A stretch of 64,000 nt of DNA from Lepiota brunneoincarnata. Lineage: Eukaryota > Basidiomycota > Agaricomycetes > Agaricales > Agaricaceae. Position numbers and translations under genes: made by a program. A model generated the notes under the pieces. It did no database searches. It was given only the letters and a program-made list of their open reading frames with translations, and was not told where the DNA came from. This document shows positions 34,687-46,683 of the stretch, in pieces (the first letter of the stretch is position 1; every line of letters begins with the position of its first letter). The DNA lies in assembly GCA_023014365.1 (NCBI GenBank), contig JAEBUN010000012.1, forward strand, positions 62,001-126,000. The letters are read 5' to 3'.

Positions 34687-35057
34687 TTGTTAGGAGTGTC
34701 CTGTGACATGCCAGGATGTGCTATGTGCACTCCTGTGGTGAGCAGTGTGCACTTGTCTCATTGTGCTCTGAACAGTCCCACTTGTTTATTGTTGTGTTTG
34801 TGGACTTGTAGATAGGCCTGGACGCTTTTGGTAGCTAGTCATGTGATCTAGACATGGACTTGCACCTGTGGACGCTTTTGGGACTTCCAGTCTCTCACAG
34901 CTGTCCACAGGTGAGTAGTTAGTTCTATCTCCACTCCAGTCTCTCACAGCTGTCCACAGCTTGTTCCTTTCGTTTCTAGTTGTTCCCTTCGCAGTAATAC
35001 ACTCATTCCTTCGCTGTTAGGACTCCTTACCAGTCCCCCAATGCTCCTGCTTCAACA
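34687..35057 (+). repeat. Copia 5' LTR, long variant
   Basis: 371 bp, TGTTAGGAG...CTTCAACA, with the 49-bp internal duplication. The following bases GGTTATGGGCCCCGGGC lie where the primer-binding site should be and include TGG, but I cannot assign the tRNA. Confidence 0.93.
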
Positions 35058-35127
35058 GGTTATGGGCCCCGGGCTATAACAGCTTCAAAACGCGTTTTTA
35101 CCCTTTCACTCATTTCTGCCTCTCCCA

Positions 35128-35892
35128 ATGGCTTCCAGTACTCCCCATTTCGACAAATTGAACGCTTCCAACTACCCCACATGGTCTGGAGAGATGGAGG
35201 CATGGTTTCGAGCTTCTGGGCTGTGGAGAGTGGTATCTGGTTCTATGCCAAGTCCCTCACTCTCATCTCCCCCCACCAAAGAAGAATATCAGGCTAAGGA
35301 AGCTTGGGAGGCTAAAGCGGACAAGGCAGCTGGCTGGCTGTTTCTAATGGTGGAACCTGACCAAAGGATCCATTTTAACTCGATTCAGGACGATCCTGTG
35401 AAGATGTGGAAGGCCCTAGAGCAAATACACCTCCAAAAGCGTGCTGGGACGCATTTTAACGTGTATGACGACTTATTCAGCATCAGGAAGCAAGAGGACA
35501 AGTCCCTGCAGGCTCTGATGAACAGGGTGGACGAAAATACTCGAAAAATTGCGAATCTCTGCCCCTCTGGATTCACATTAGCCCAGCTGGATGAAGAACT
35601 GGCCTCCATAGCTCTCATTAGAGCCCTCCCTGCTGAGGAATTCTCCTCATTCACCTCTTCTCTCCTGCTCATGGACTAAACTTGACAAGGCTTCTGTGCA
35701 CCAGGCTTTCGTCACAGAGGATGTTCAACGTTGTAGACGTGCTGGGGACACTGCAGGCTCCTCCCAGGCACTGGCAACACGCTCTGCACCCACTTCTTCA
35801 TCTGGGAAATGCGAATTTTGTGACAAGCCTGGCCACACACTGCTCAAGTGCTACTCCTTTTTGGATGCCCAGAAGGATGCACGCGAAAACAC
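35128..35892 (+). pseudogene. Copia gag, frameshifted before the zinc knuckle
   Basis: ATG 35128 opens a Copia-type Gag (FDKLNASNYPTWSGEMEAWF near residue 8; WKALEQIHLQKRAGTHFNVY; SIALIRALPAEEFSSFTSSL). A one-base insertion near 35678 stops the frame. Coding then resumes and includes the CCHC knuckle CEFCDKPGHTLLKC at 35810-35851. Gag forms the particle and packages RNA. Confidence 0.88.
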
Positions 35893-36055
35893 ATCAAAAT
35901 CGCACTCTAGACGGCCCAGGAACCATGCCAACAAGGCCCAGGACGCGTCACAAGACTCCCTAGCCCTCTCCTGCATCCGAACACGTGCTCAGCACCACAG
36001 AATTCGCTGGAAACGCGAGTATAACCTCCCCCACACCTTCCCAGCTCTCCTCTGA

Positions 36056-37917
36056 TGTTGATTGGCTTGCAGACTCAGGGGCTACTTCTCAGGGGCTACT
36101 TCTCATATGACCCCACATCGTCACTGGATGCATTCCTATGCTCCCCTTCGCATTCCTGTCCGGTTAGCTGATGATTCAGTCATTTACTCAGCTGGGGTGG
36201 GCTCTGTGGTGTTTCAGCCAGTTGTAGAGGGAAAAGCGACTGAGTGCAGTGCAGTTTTCACAAGTTCTCCATATTCCTCAGCTTCAGAGCAATCTCCTGT
36301 CTTGCCTCTACCTTACTAGGCATAAAGGCCTTAATATACATATCTCTGCTTCGTTTATGGACTTCCAGAGGGATAGGAAGACTCTGTTCTGTGCTAGGAT
36401 CCGTTCTAACAACACTGCTGTGCTTGAGGGAGTCACCATTGCTTCCCAGCTCGCTTCTGCAGCCTCTATCTCTCTCCCTCTTGACTTGTCACTCTGGCAC
36501 AGAAGGCTCATCCACCAGAACTATGCTGATGTGAAGAAGATGATCTCCCAGCAATTGGTGACTGGTCTCACTCTCACCTCTCAGACACCTCCCGATCCTG
36601 TTTGTGAACCTTGCTTGGCTGGCAAGATGCATGCTCCCTCATTTCCTCCCTCGACCAATCATACATGCGCACCACTTGACCTTGTGCACTCAGATCTTCA
36701 TGGACCACTCCCTGTACCTACCAATCAAGGTTACAAGTACTGGATCACATTCATTGACGACTCAACACGATTCCGAGCAGCTTACTTCCTAAAGAAGAAA
36801 TCGGAGGCATTTGATGCATTTTCGTACTTTCAAGTCTTGGGCAGAGAACCAGCTCTCCCGCAAGATTCGTACACTTCAGGATGATAAAGGGGGTGAATAC
36901 ATGTCTAATGCCTTCATCAAATTCACCACTGACTGTGGGATTGAGCGGAGACACTCTGCACGCAACTGGCCCCAACAGAATGGTTTGGCTGAACACGCTA
37001 ATCGGACAATAGGGTGAGCGTATCACTGCGATGCTTGCTGAAGCCCATCTCCCTCCTTCATTTTGTGTTGAGGGAGGAGAATAAAGGAGTGTAGGAAACA
37101 CAAAAAGAGTGAGAGAATAGAGGATGATAAAAGGATATAGAAGAGAGAGTATTAGAAGAAGGAGACTCAGACACTGACACTGACACAAAAGGAGGGAATG
37201 TCCTGTTAGATTGGGGAGGAGGAAGCCTCCTTATATATGTACAGGACACAAGACAACTACCAAAAGAGGGATAAAGGAGTTACCAAAAGAAGAACAAAGG
37301 TATTACTAAAATGGGAACAAAGAGATTACCAAAAAGGGAACAAAGGGAGATAATCTAATCAAGGGAGTGGATAAGATAAGATAAGAGATGATGGGGGGGG
37401 ATAAGATAAGATAAGGTGTAGCTGGACAAAACCTAACATTTTGGGGCGAGTGCCTCACTGCAATGATTCATGTCTGGAATTGCCTCCCTACTGCTCCCCT
37501 TCCCAATACCACTCCTTATGAGGCCTTTTACAAACGTAAGCCTGATGTTGCTCACCTACGAGTCTGGAGGTGCACTGCGTATGTTCATGTGCAGAGAGAC
37601 AAGCGGACGTCACTTGGGCCACACATGCAATGGTGTATATTCATTGGCTATCCTATTGGCTACAAGGCATGGAGGTTTTACAATCCTGTGACTAAACAAG
37701 TTGTGATCTCAGAGAGAGCTGACTTTGAAGAACGGCACTTCCCTGGACTGTCTAGTGTGCAGATGACTGCACCACGTCCACTGGCTGTCCCATCTGCTCC
37801 ATCTAACTTTCCCTCACATTCCAACTCCAATCCAGGATTTACTCCTCCACCCACTGCACCAACTCCATTACCACCCTCCTCTCCGCATTCTAAGGGAGTA
37901 CCTACCTCTTGACAATG
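36056..37917 (+). pseudogene. Copia protease and integrase, multiply broken
   Basis: The protease active site DWLADSGATS is disrupted by a 14-bp tandem duplication (36077-36090 and 36091-36104). The integrase shows the HHCC zinc region (LWHRRLIHQNY...CEPCLAGKMH) and the catalytic core HSDLHGP, FIDDSTRF and DDKGGEYMSNAF. Frameshifts occur near 36250, 36820 and 37011. A solo LTR splits the sequence at 37066-37438, between LAEAHLPPSF and WGECLTAMIHVWN. A proline-rich linker follows before the reverse transcriptase. Confidence 0.85.
37066..37438. mobile_element. Solo LTR of an unidentified LTR retrotransposon (copy 2)
   Basis: 373 bp, TGTTG...TAACA, TSD TTTTG at 37061-37065 and 37439-37443. Nearly identical to 5290-5663; the visible length difference is one G in a homopolymer. 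Removing it and one TSD restores the Copia integrase frame, so it is younger than the Copia element. Confidence 0.93.
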
Positions 37918-38289
37918 AGGGGGTGTCTCCAGTCATTCCATCCATTCCTATTCATCCTCCTCAAGATGTACCACTCCCTGCTCCACCTCCTATCATTCCT
38001 CCTGTTCCTGTGCCTCCTCTTGATGTTGCGCCGCCTCCTGTACCACCATTGCTCCCAACTGCTCCACGACGCTCTGCACGTGTGAGACGGTCACCTGGTG
38101 AGTGGTGGAAGGTCAGAGATCCTCCACCTCCTGTCCCTGACAGTGATGATGAGGAGGAAGCTGATCTAGCTGTTGAGGATGGCTTTCAAGATGTTGAGTT
38201 TGCTGGCAACACAGAGGACCCAGGCTTCCGTACCTTCAAGGCTGCAATGTCTGCACCTGATGGGAACTCAATGGCGAGGTGCTTGCAAT

Positions 38290-39783
38290 GACGAGATGAT
38301 GTCTTTGATGGGTAACAACACTTGGCAAATCGTTGAGCTCCCTCCTGGCAAGACAGCTATTAACTCAGGTTGGGTGTTCTGAGTCAAGCTCAAGGCTGAT
38401 GGCTCCGTGGAGCGCTACAAGGCTAGGTTGGTCGCAAAAGGGTACTCTCAACGCCCTGGATTTGACTATACTGAAGTCTTTGCTCCCACATATCGCCCTG
38501 CATCCTTATGCCTCATTCTGGCCTTGGCAGCCAAAGAAGGCTATTCACTTTGTTCTGTTGACATTTCATCTGCCTTCACTTATGGGGACTTGGATGAAGA
38601 GATCTACATGCGCCAACCTGAAGGCTACCACAAGGGAGGTCCTAACCATGTTTGCAAGCTCACCAAGTCGCTCTATGGCCTTAAACAGGCTGCTAGACAG
38701 TGGAACAAGAAGCTACATGACGTCTTTAGCTCTTTGGACTACACCAAGCTCAAGTCAGACAACTCTGTGTATGTTTACAGCAAGGGTGACATTCGTGTTA
38801 TTGTTCCCATCTTCATTGACGACATCACACTTGTGTCCAAGAACAATCAAGCCATGGACAGAACAGTAGCTGAGCTGTCAAAACACTTCAAACTCTGTGA
38901 TCTTGGTCTCACCTCCTTTCTTCTCAACATCCAGATCGCTCAGGACATCCCCAAACGCACCATCTCCCTTTCCCAATCGCACTATGTTGATTCTATGCTC
39001 AAACAGTTTGGTATGGATGACTGCAATCCTGTGAAGACTCCTATAAGTCCAGGAATTGACTTAGCCAACATCACAATCTCCCCTGCAGAACAAGACCAGA
39101 TGCGCTCTATTCCCTATCTCAGTGCTGTGGGTGCACTCCAGTACTTGGCCACCATGACTCGTCCCGACATTGCATTTGCTGTTGCTTATCTGGGGCGGTT
39201 TAATCACAATCCTGGCCTCCAGCACTGGGCAGCTGTCAAACACCTCTTCCGTTACCTCAAAGGCACTGCTGACTACAAGCTAGTCTACAGAGGGAACGAT
39301 GATGATGAGTTGTTTATAACCTACTCAGATGCCTCTCATGGTGATTGCAAGGAGACAGGATAAGCAACAGGTGGATATGTAACTCTGGTGTGTGGTGGTG
39401 CTGTAGGATGGTCCTCAAAGCATCAGGGATTGGTAACACTGTCTACTACTGAAGCTGAGTATGTTGCAGCAGTTGAAGCAGGCAAGGAGATCATATGGAT
39501 GTGCAACATTCTCTCGGAGATTGGACACATCATTTCCTTCCCTTCGACACTCTATGTTGACAACAAGTCAGGAATACAGGTTGCAAAGAATCCAGAACAT
39601 CATGGATGAATAAAGCACCTAGACCTTCGACTCTACTAGCTCCGTGATGCAGTGGAGGCAAGAATGATTGATCCAGTGCATGTACCAACCACTGAGCAGT
39701 TGGCTGACATCCTCACCAAGCCTGTTCCTGTATCGATTGTGGAGTCCACAGTACCTCTTTTAGGTCTGCAATGGTATGTCTGA
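38290..39783 (+). pseudogene. Copia reverse transcriptase and RNase H with stops
   Basis: Begins around MMSLMGNNTWQIVELPPGK, then [40 protein letters not shown] and [11 protein letters not shown], followed by RNase H. Stops at 38381-38383 (TGA in WVF-VKLK), 39361-39363 (TAA where the other copy has CGA) and 39607-39609 fit C-to-T or G-to-A changes at CpG. It is otherwise very similar to 20431-21724. Confidence 0.88.
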
Positions 39784-39813
39784 TGCAGTAGGACTTGTCA
39801 GATCAAGGGGGTG

Positions 39814-40182
39814 TGTTAGGAGTGCCCTGTGACATGCCAGGATGTGCTATGTGCACTCCTGTGGTGAGCAGTGTGCACTTGTCTCATTGTGCTCTGAACA
39901 GTCCCACTTGTTTGTTGTTGTGTTTGTGGACTTGTAGATAGGCCTGGACGCTTTTGGTAGCTAGTCATGTGATCTAGACATGGACTTGCACCTGTGGACG
40001 CTTTTGGGACTTCCAGTCTCTCACAGCTGTCCACAGGTGAGTAGTTAGTTCTATCTCCACTCCAGTCTCTCACAGCTGTCCACAGCTTGTTCCTTTCATT
40101 TCTAGTCATTCCCTTCGCGTAATACACTCATTCCTTCGCTGTTAGGACTCCTTACCAGTCCCCCAACGCTCCTGCTTCAACA
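39814..40182 (+). repeat. Copia 3' LTR, long variant
   Basis: 369 bp, preceded by the polypurine tract GATCAAGGGGGTG. It carries the 49-bp duplication like its partner at 34687. Confidence 0.93.
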
Positions 40183-40290
40183 GTTGTCGACGCTAACCAG
40201 CGTCTTGCCGCCCTTGCTGGGCCCTTTGACACTGTTGCACCAGAGGCTTGGCCAGGACGCCGTCTCTTGGATGTGTACCTGGGTTGGGTC

Positions 40291-43200
40291 TTTTTTTTTT
40301 TTTTTTTTTTAAATCTCCAATTTATAACGCGGGCTGCGTAGGGAGGCCGTGTGCAGCTACTAACTACGGTACAACCCAAGCTGTAAGCTACAGGGTATCT
40401 GTACATACAACGCGTGACTGCGGACGCAGGCATGCATTTCCCCATGCCCAGGACAAAGCCGCCCCGAGTAAACAGAGGCGGGAGGATGGCTGCCACCCAG
40501 CGCGCGGCGCGGGAACCAGACTGGAGCGAGGTCCCCCCCCAAATGGGGGTTAGGGGTCAATTCCCATGTAAATCCCTACACGCCGCCCGGAGACAGCGGG
40601 GGAATAACCAACGCCCCAGCCCAGCCCAAACTGGGTGCCAGGCAGAGCTACTAGCTGATACCCCCTGGGGGGGGCCTGGCCCTCTCAGCGAACACAAATG
40701 CGGTCGAGGACACCTCAAGGAAAGTAATGAGGGCCTTGACTGTAGCCGGGACCCCCGCCATGGAGTGCCTAGGGCAGCTCCGAAACACATGCTTGCAGGT
40801 CTCCTCCCGAAACCCACAGCGACAGGAATAATCTTCCTGTGGGAAAAAACGTCTCTGATAGCCCCCTATCAGCATGTGGTTAAGTATAGCACATGTCATC
40901 TGGGCCATCAGAGACACCGAATGAGTGTGTGGAATCCAGGACCCACCATGGAGATATGTGGGCCTGTAGGGGACAGTCATCGTCCCTGGCAAGCAGGAGA
41001 AAACCATGCCCGCGGTGGTCAGAATCCTGGAACAGATCGATCCAGCGGTCCTGACACGACCGTACTTCCTCCTTGCGGAGGTAGTCAAGTGAGGCCCTGG
41101 GGATGAGCCCCTACCCCAACAGGAGGCAATGACTTCGCGAAGTTGTGCACCTGAGTGTGGAAAGGCCACTTCGCATGCGAAGGGACCTCCCAGAAATGGA
41201 CTGAGCGGGCCGGACCCTGGGCAAACCACCCAGCAAGAAGGTGACAGACCGCCAAGGAATGACTCTGGGCGGAATGCACCAAAGGGTCCACCACCTGCCT
41301 GGCCAAGGCCATCGAGTCGGTGAACAGGACAAGACTGGCAGCGCCCTCAACAGAAACTGCCTTAGACACCGCCAGCCGGATGGCGAAAAGCTCGGCCTTG
41401 GGAGCTATAACCTTCCCCCCTGGAAGCCGGACCTGCATGGATGCAGTCCAGCCCCTAGAAAACTTGGGCGGCCGAAACCGCCTGGTGGACCCAGCAGGGC
41501 GGCAGACTCATCGTCCATTGCCGCCACCAGAACCTCCAGATCGGCCTGCGCCTGGGCCAGGACCCGGTCGAGAGCCGCAACATGGGCCTGTGAGGGCATC
41601 CTCTGCCCCCCAGTCGTAGGAGTGGAAGTGGACCCGACCCGGGTACACATCCAAGAGACAGCGTCCTGGCCAAGCCTCCAGCACAACAGCATCAAAGGGC
41701 CCAGCAAGGGTGGCAAGACGCTGGTTAGCGTCAACAACAGGCCCGGTGAAGATGATCCAAAGCGCCCTTACACCTGGCGCCCCGGTAATACCACAAGCAA
41801 AAGCTGTACGTGGTTATAGGGACCACGCACGACCAATATAGGAGGCGCTTCTGGTCAGGCAGAAGCCCCCAGAAGGAATTACCAAGCATTCCCATGGCCT
41901 TGACCGTGGAAATAGCTTTAGTAGAGTAGAAGCAAACATGCTCCCTAAACGTAAGGGCACGATCAAAATAGAAGCCCAAGTACCTCCAATAGGTCTTGGG
42001 CCGAAGAGGGGCAGTGCCAGTAAATGGAGGAAACCCCAAGTCCACCGGGGGGTTCTCACCGGAATGATCCCATGAGAAATGGAAAAGCTCGGACTTGTCG
42101 TGCTCCACAACTAGTGCAAACTGGGCAAAGGTGTCATGGACAACCTCATAAGATCTGCGGAGCAGGATGCAGTTAGCGTCCAGATCCCAGGCCTGCAGCC
42201 ACTGATGGTACTATCATCAACATAAGACAGGAGCGAGAGGTCCGGCTGAGGGAGCCTTCAGCTCGATAATATACATGGCGGGAGCCAGGTAGACAACAGG
42301 CCCCTTCACCTTGTTGTGGGGAGGGAGCCTGGCTATGAACCAGACATGAGACCGGAGGTTACCGCTGTAGCCCCAGCCAAGGAGGGCATGAACAGGATGG
42401 CCTGGAGCAAGCATGGCATACTGCAACTCAGCATGGTCACGAAGCTTCCGGAGATGAAGATGAATAGGGATCAGGCTTGCAATAGCCCCAACCCCCCCAT
42501 CAGGCGATGTCCTAAAGGCGCCAGTAATCCAGAGTACAGCCCGACGCTGCATCCGGTGAAGGTGGTCCAAAGCACTCTTACACCTGGTGCCCCAGTAGTA
42601 CCACAAGCGGAAGCCGTACGTGGCAATGGGAACCACTGCACGACTGATAAAGAAGGTGCTTCTGGTCTGGTAGAAGCCCCTGGACAGAATTACCAAGCAT
42701 TCCCATGGCCTTGACTATAGAAATAGCCTTAGTAGAGTAGAAGCGAACATGCTCCTTAAACATAAGGGCACAATTGAAATAGAAGCCCAAGTACCTCTAA
42801 TAGGTCTTGGGCTGAAGAGGAGTAGCACCAGTGAATAGGGGAAACCCCAAGTCCACTGGGGGATTCTCACCAGAACTGATCCCATGAGAAATGGAAGAGC
42901 TCGGACTTGTTGTGCTCCACGACAAGCGCGAACTGAGTAAAGGTATCATGGACAACCTCGTATGATCTGCGGAGCAGGACGCAGTTAGCATCCAGGTCCC
43001 ATGCCTGCGCTACGATAGTACCATCGTCGATGTAAGACAAGAGAAGAGAGGCCCGGCTGAGGGAGCCTCTGCTCAATAATGTACATGGCGGGAGCCAGGT
43101 AGAGGCCAGGACAGAATGGGTGAGAGGGCAGACCCCTGGCCCACCCCCACCTCCACCCGGAATGGTTCAGACAGGAAGGAGTTCCAGGCTGTAGCTGGTA

Positions 43201-43377
43201 AACCTCCCCATGAGATAAGAAGCAAAGAACCAGCCCACACAAGGGGAGAACCCCTGCTGAGCCAGAACCGCGAGAAGCATCCCATGATTCAGGGATGGGA
43301 AGAACTGTGTGATATCGAAGGCAAGAACACTCGTCTTCAACCTGCGGGCCCATCCGGCATGAACAAGGTGCATGAGC
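40291..43377 (-). mobile_element. LINE-A antisense fragments, two joined pieces with deletions
   Basis: Poly-T at 40291-40310, then 3' UTR and RNase H up to about 41742. A deletion joins to RT sequence (41755-42297; LSYVDD region near 42215). At 42298 the RNase H/RT order starts again and runs to 43377, where it meets a LINE-B 5' end. So there are either two copies or a tandem duplication. Coding is heavily frameshifted. No closing TSD is visible. Confidence 0.75.
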
Positions 43378-44009
43378 ATCGCTTCTTGATCTGGTACCAC
43401 CACCAGTAACGTGCACAGCCACATCCACTTCCTCACTCATTGTCTTGTACTGCGCACCCCCACTGTTGGATTTGACCAGTGGTACTTTCAACCGAACATG
43501 TCCTCCTTGGCCTCCCAACAGGCTGTGCGAGGAGGGGCGGATCAGAGTAGATCCTCCGGGACTAGGGACCTCCTCCCCCTACCCCCTCCACCGACCCATT
43601 GGACAGTCCTGTCCCCCGGCTCCCTGAGGAGCCCTCTCCAAGAGCCCGCTGTCCGCTATGGTACAGCGGCAAGCATGCATGCTGCGGTTTCCCCACCTCG
43701 TGGGATGGCCGTTGACCCTGGTGGAGACGCCGAGACAGGCTCGACCTGTTTCCCGCCTCTCTGCATTTTCTAATGACTTGCGGTCGTCCTCCAAACGGCC
43801 GTGGCGTAATTCCAGCAAGGGGGGTCGTCCCCTCTTTGCTCCGCCTACGATATCCCCCCTGCGGGTTGACTTGGCCGCTGCTCCGAGCAGGCGACAGTCA
43901 GGCTGATCACCTGCAGGCAATAGCGGAGTCGTTTGACCAGGCAACGGACTACTTGGTGAAGCACACCGAGGTCCTCATGACAGGCCCCTCTTGGGAGAGG
44001 GTCTGGCAC
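43378..44009 (+). mobile_element. LINE-B 5' end fragment (5' UTR and ORF1 start)
   Basis: Matches 10234-10860, beginning at CTTCTTGATCTGG. ATG 43496 opens MSSLASQQAVRGGADQSRSS, a cleaner ORF1 N-terminus than at 10344. Frame changes follow near 43740 and 43900. It ends within PSWERVWH, where it is fused to Gypsy pol. Confidence 0.78.
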
Positions 44010-46083
44010 TTAAAGGAACTGGTACTCCTCATGCCCGACTCCACAAAACCCTTCGAAATAGAAGCCGATGCTTCTAAATTTGCATCAGGAGCTGTCCTAT
44101 ACCAACACGACATCAACGGAATACAAAAACCCATATTGTTCTACTCAAAGACGTTCAGACCAGCGGAACGCAATTACAACATCTATGACAGGGAACTTCT
44201 CGCAATTATCCAAGCCCTTGAAGAATGGTGCCACTACCTCCTTGGCAGCCCCCATACTGTCCATATCAGAATGGACCACCAAAACCTCACATACTGGTGC
44301 AAACCCCAGAAAATCAACTGCCGACAAGCATGATGGGTACAAACCCTCACCGACTACAACTTCAAATTAGAACACATCCCAGGATCAAAGATCCCTGCAC
44401 CAGACACTCTATCAAGATGTCCAGACCACATCTCTGACTGAGGATAAAGATAATGAAGATGTTACCATGCTTCCAAATAACCTCTTTGTTGCCACCACCG
44501 ACATAGAAGATCAAAACCTGATCACAGTACTCCCAGAACACCTCTTTATTGCCACCGTCGATATGAAACTCCAAGAAAGGATCACAGAATCACCCAAATA
44601 CAATGCTAGAACCACTGAAGTGTTCAAACTCCTGAAAGAAACCCACCCTAACGCCGCTGATAAAGACTTTGGAACAGTTCCAACCCCAAATGGTTCACTC
44701 CTCACATTCCAAGAACGTGTCATCATTCCAGAAGACCTTCAACTCAGGTGCGATGTCATCACAAGATACCACGACCACCCTACATGTGGCCACCCTGGAG
44801 AACAGGAAACATATTGCCTTGCCAAGAAAGAAGTTTATTGGCCAGGAATGTCAACGTTCATAAAGAACTATGTCAGAGGCTGTCCCGAGTGTCAGCAACA
44901 CAAAATCATATGCAGACCAGATCGAGCACTGACTCAACCAATTCCTCTACCATCCTCCAAACGCCCATTTGCCCAGATCTCATGGGACCTTATCACCGGT
45001 CTACCACCTAGCGCCAGCCATAATGCAATATTGTCCATGGTGGACCACGGCCTTATGAAGGGGGAAATTTTCATCCCAACATCAGATCAATCAAATGCCA
45101 ATGACATCGGACAACTATTAATAGAAAAAGTCTTCACCAGATTCGGATTACCCAATAAAATCATATCAGATCAAGACCCCAGATTCGCCACCAACTCCCT
45201 CCAACAACTAGCCAAACGTCTAAACATCCAACAGGCATTCTCAACTGCATACCATCCCTAGACAGATGGTTCCACTGAACAATACAATCAGGAAATCGAG
45301 ACCTACCTTGCCATATACTGCACCAGAAACCCTCTTGATTGGTCAGAAACCCTCCCTATCGCCGAGTTTGCACACAACTCCAAAATACATGCCTCAAGGC
45401 AGAAATCCCCATTTGAACTAATCATGGGATACAACCCTCTGCCGATACCCACGGTGATGGAAACATCGAACTTTCCATCAGTAGACGAATGCATCAGACT
45501 CCTTGATGACACCAGAAAAGAAGCACACGTGGCACATCAACTCTCCACCGATATTATGAAACAAAGAACCAGAAGAACCATCAAACCCCTTGAAACATGT
45601 CAAAAGGTATGGCTAGAAGCCAAAAACCTCAAACTCCCCTTCATTTCCAACAAAATATCCCCAAAATGACTAGGACCTTTCCTTATCTCAGAAGTCTTAT
45701 CGCCACTCACCTACAAACTAAAACTTCTGATCAAATGGAAAATACACCTGGTATTCCACAGAAATCTTCTAACCCCATATACCAAAACAGAAGCATACGG
45801 ATCTCATCCGACTCCACCACTACCAGACATCATCAATGAAGAAGAAGAATACGAAATAGAAGCCATTCTAAATCACCGCCAACACCACGGAAAACTCCAA
45901 TATTACATCAAATGGAAAGGATACTCCCACACGGAGAACGAATGGATCACCAATGAAACACTCCACGCAAACGCCAAAGAATACTTAACTGAGTATAAAG
46001 AAGCTCATGGAATTCTCCAGAAAGAACAGGAACCCACCAGAACCGACCAAAGACAACTTCACTCCCACACCAAACGTACTTAA
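44010..46083 (+). pseudogene. Gypsy-1 (chromovirus) pol: RNase H, integrase, chromodomain
   Basis: Starts in RNase H ([36 protein letters not shown]). The integrase has an HHCC zinc region (HDHPTCGHPGEQETYCLAKK...CPECQQHK) and core blocks DLITGLPPS, DQDPRFATNSLQQLAKRLNI and TDGSTEQYNQEIETYLA. The C-terminus carries a chromodomain (EYEIEAILNHRQHHGKLQYY, IKWKGYSHTENEWI), which in chromoviruses steers integration to marked chromatin. In-frame stops occur near 44334, 44440, 45260 and 45669. Gag, protease and most RT are gone, replaced by a LINE-B fragment at the left junction. Confidence 0.87.
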
Positions 46084-46099
46084 AGATGCCCATGAACCT

Positions 46100-46683
46100 C
46101 GATCTCACTTGCCCCCAAACTACTCCCCCTTTCTCAACAACACCCTCACCAACTTCCTCATCATCCTCCGTCATCATCATAAACAATGCAAGCATCAAAC
46201 ATACTACACTTCAGACAACTCCCGTTCCGGCCCCATCTCCCTACACCCCTTCTCACACCTTCACTGCAACATACGCCTCCCTCAGGGATGAGACCCCCGA
46301 CCCCAACGACACCCCAGAACCAACAGCCACCCCAGCCACCTCCCTTAGATACCATACAGCTGGAGTACGATCATATGGACCAGATCACCCTTCTGATGGA
46401 GATCTGCGCAAGGCTGCCACCAACGGAGCCTTTACGACTAAATTGGAACACACTTCAATTTCAGAATACAACCAACAACTCTGATACAACTATACCCACC
46501 ACATATGACAGACTAAGGCTCTTGCTACTGCGTACAATACACAACGTGCCTGGGCAGAATCACTCAAGCGACTTCTCCGCTCAAGATTGGGCCTCATGTC
46601 CGAGGTGTCAAAGAACCTACCCAAACGAAATGAGGTACATACCTTGCAGCCCCCCACCACAACCATCCCCACCACTACCATGA
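46100..46683 (+). CDS. Proline-rich ORF downstream of Gypsy-1 pol, function unknown
   Basis: The open frame ending at 46683 contains a proline/threonine-rich part, then DQITLLMEICARLPPTEPLR and a possible metal site CPRCQRTYPNEMRYIPC. I do not recognise the family. It lies just after the chromodomain and may be the start of the accessory zinc-knuckle protein further on, separated by frame changes. Low CpG density argues for an old sequence. Confidence 0.35.

Larger units (their letters stand above)
34687..40182 (+). mobile_element. Complete Copia (Ty1-type) element with LTRs and TSD, carrying a nested solo LTR
   Basis: 5.5 kb, LTR-gag-PR-IN-RT-RH-LTR, with TSD GTTGT at 34682-34686 and 40183-40187 inside LINE-A RNase H. 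Without the 373-bp nested solo LTR it is about 5.1 kb, normal for Copia. Coding is disabled by frameshifts and stops. The two LTRs differ by roughly seven substitutions and a small indel by eye, mostly at CpG. Confidence 0.95.
25628..40290 (+). mobile_element. LINE-A host copy, sense, split into five segments by nested insertions
   Basis: One LINE-A can be followed through 25628-28120, 29731-30501, 32035-32958, 34062-34686 and 40188-40290. The breaks are a Tc1 transposon, an antisense LINE-A, a tRNA-headed retroposon and a Copia element, each with matching target duplications. It lacks the 5' UTR and first ORF1 residues and is finally cut by a LINE-A poly-T at 40291. It is the oldest layer of this 15-kb block. 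Confidence 0.88.
27633..40290 (+). pseudogene. LINE-A ORF2 in five interrupted segments
   Basis: Segment 1 (27633-28120) is endonuclease with LLQEPPWRSIRR and NIYSDDRQSGIHYL, ending in the GDFN codons where Tc1 inserted. Segment 2 (29731-30501) carries the endonuclease end and the start of RT. Segment 3 (32035-32958) is RT with IIPKPGKPSYATPKAF and GQGSALSPVLSGLYL, with small frame changes. Segment 4 (34062-34686) is the RT end. Segment 5 (40188-40290) begins RNase H. Stops at 27858 (TGG to TAG), 27954 (CGA to TGA) and 32869 (TGG to TAG) are all transitions relative to the antisense copy. Confidence 0.82.

Noticed and set aside
40291..44009. A possible assembly chimera among LINE-A, LINE-B and Gypsy-1 pieces
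   Set aside because: I cannot exclude it for junctions at 41742, 42297, 43377 and 44009, but similar junctions elsewhere are proven by TSDs, so I kept the pieces as real with lower confidence.
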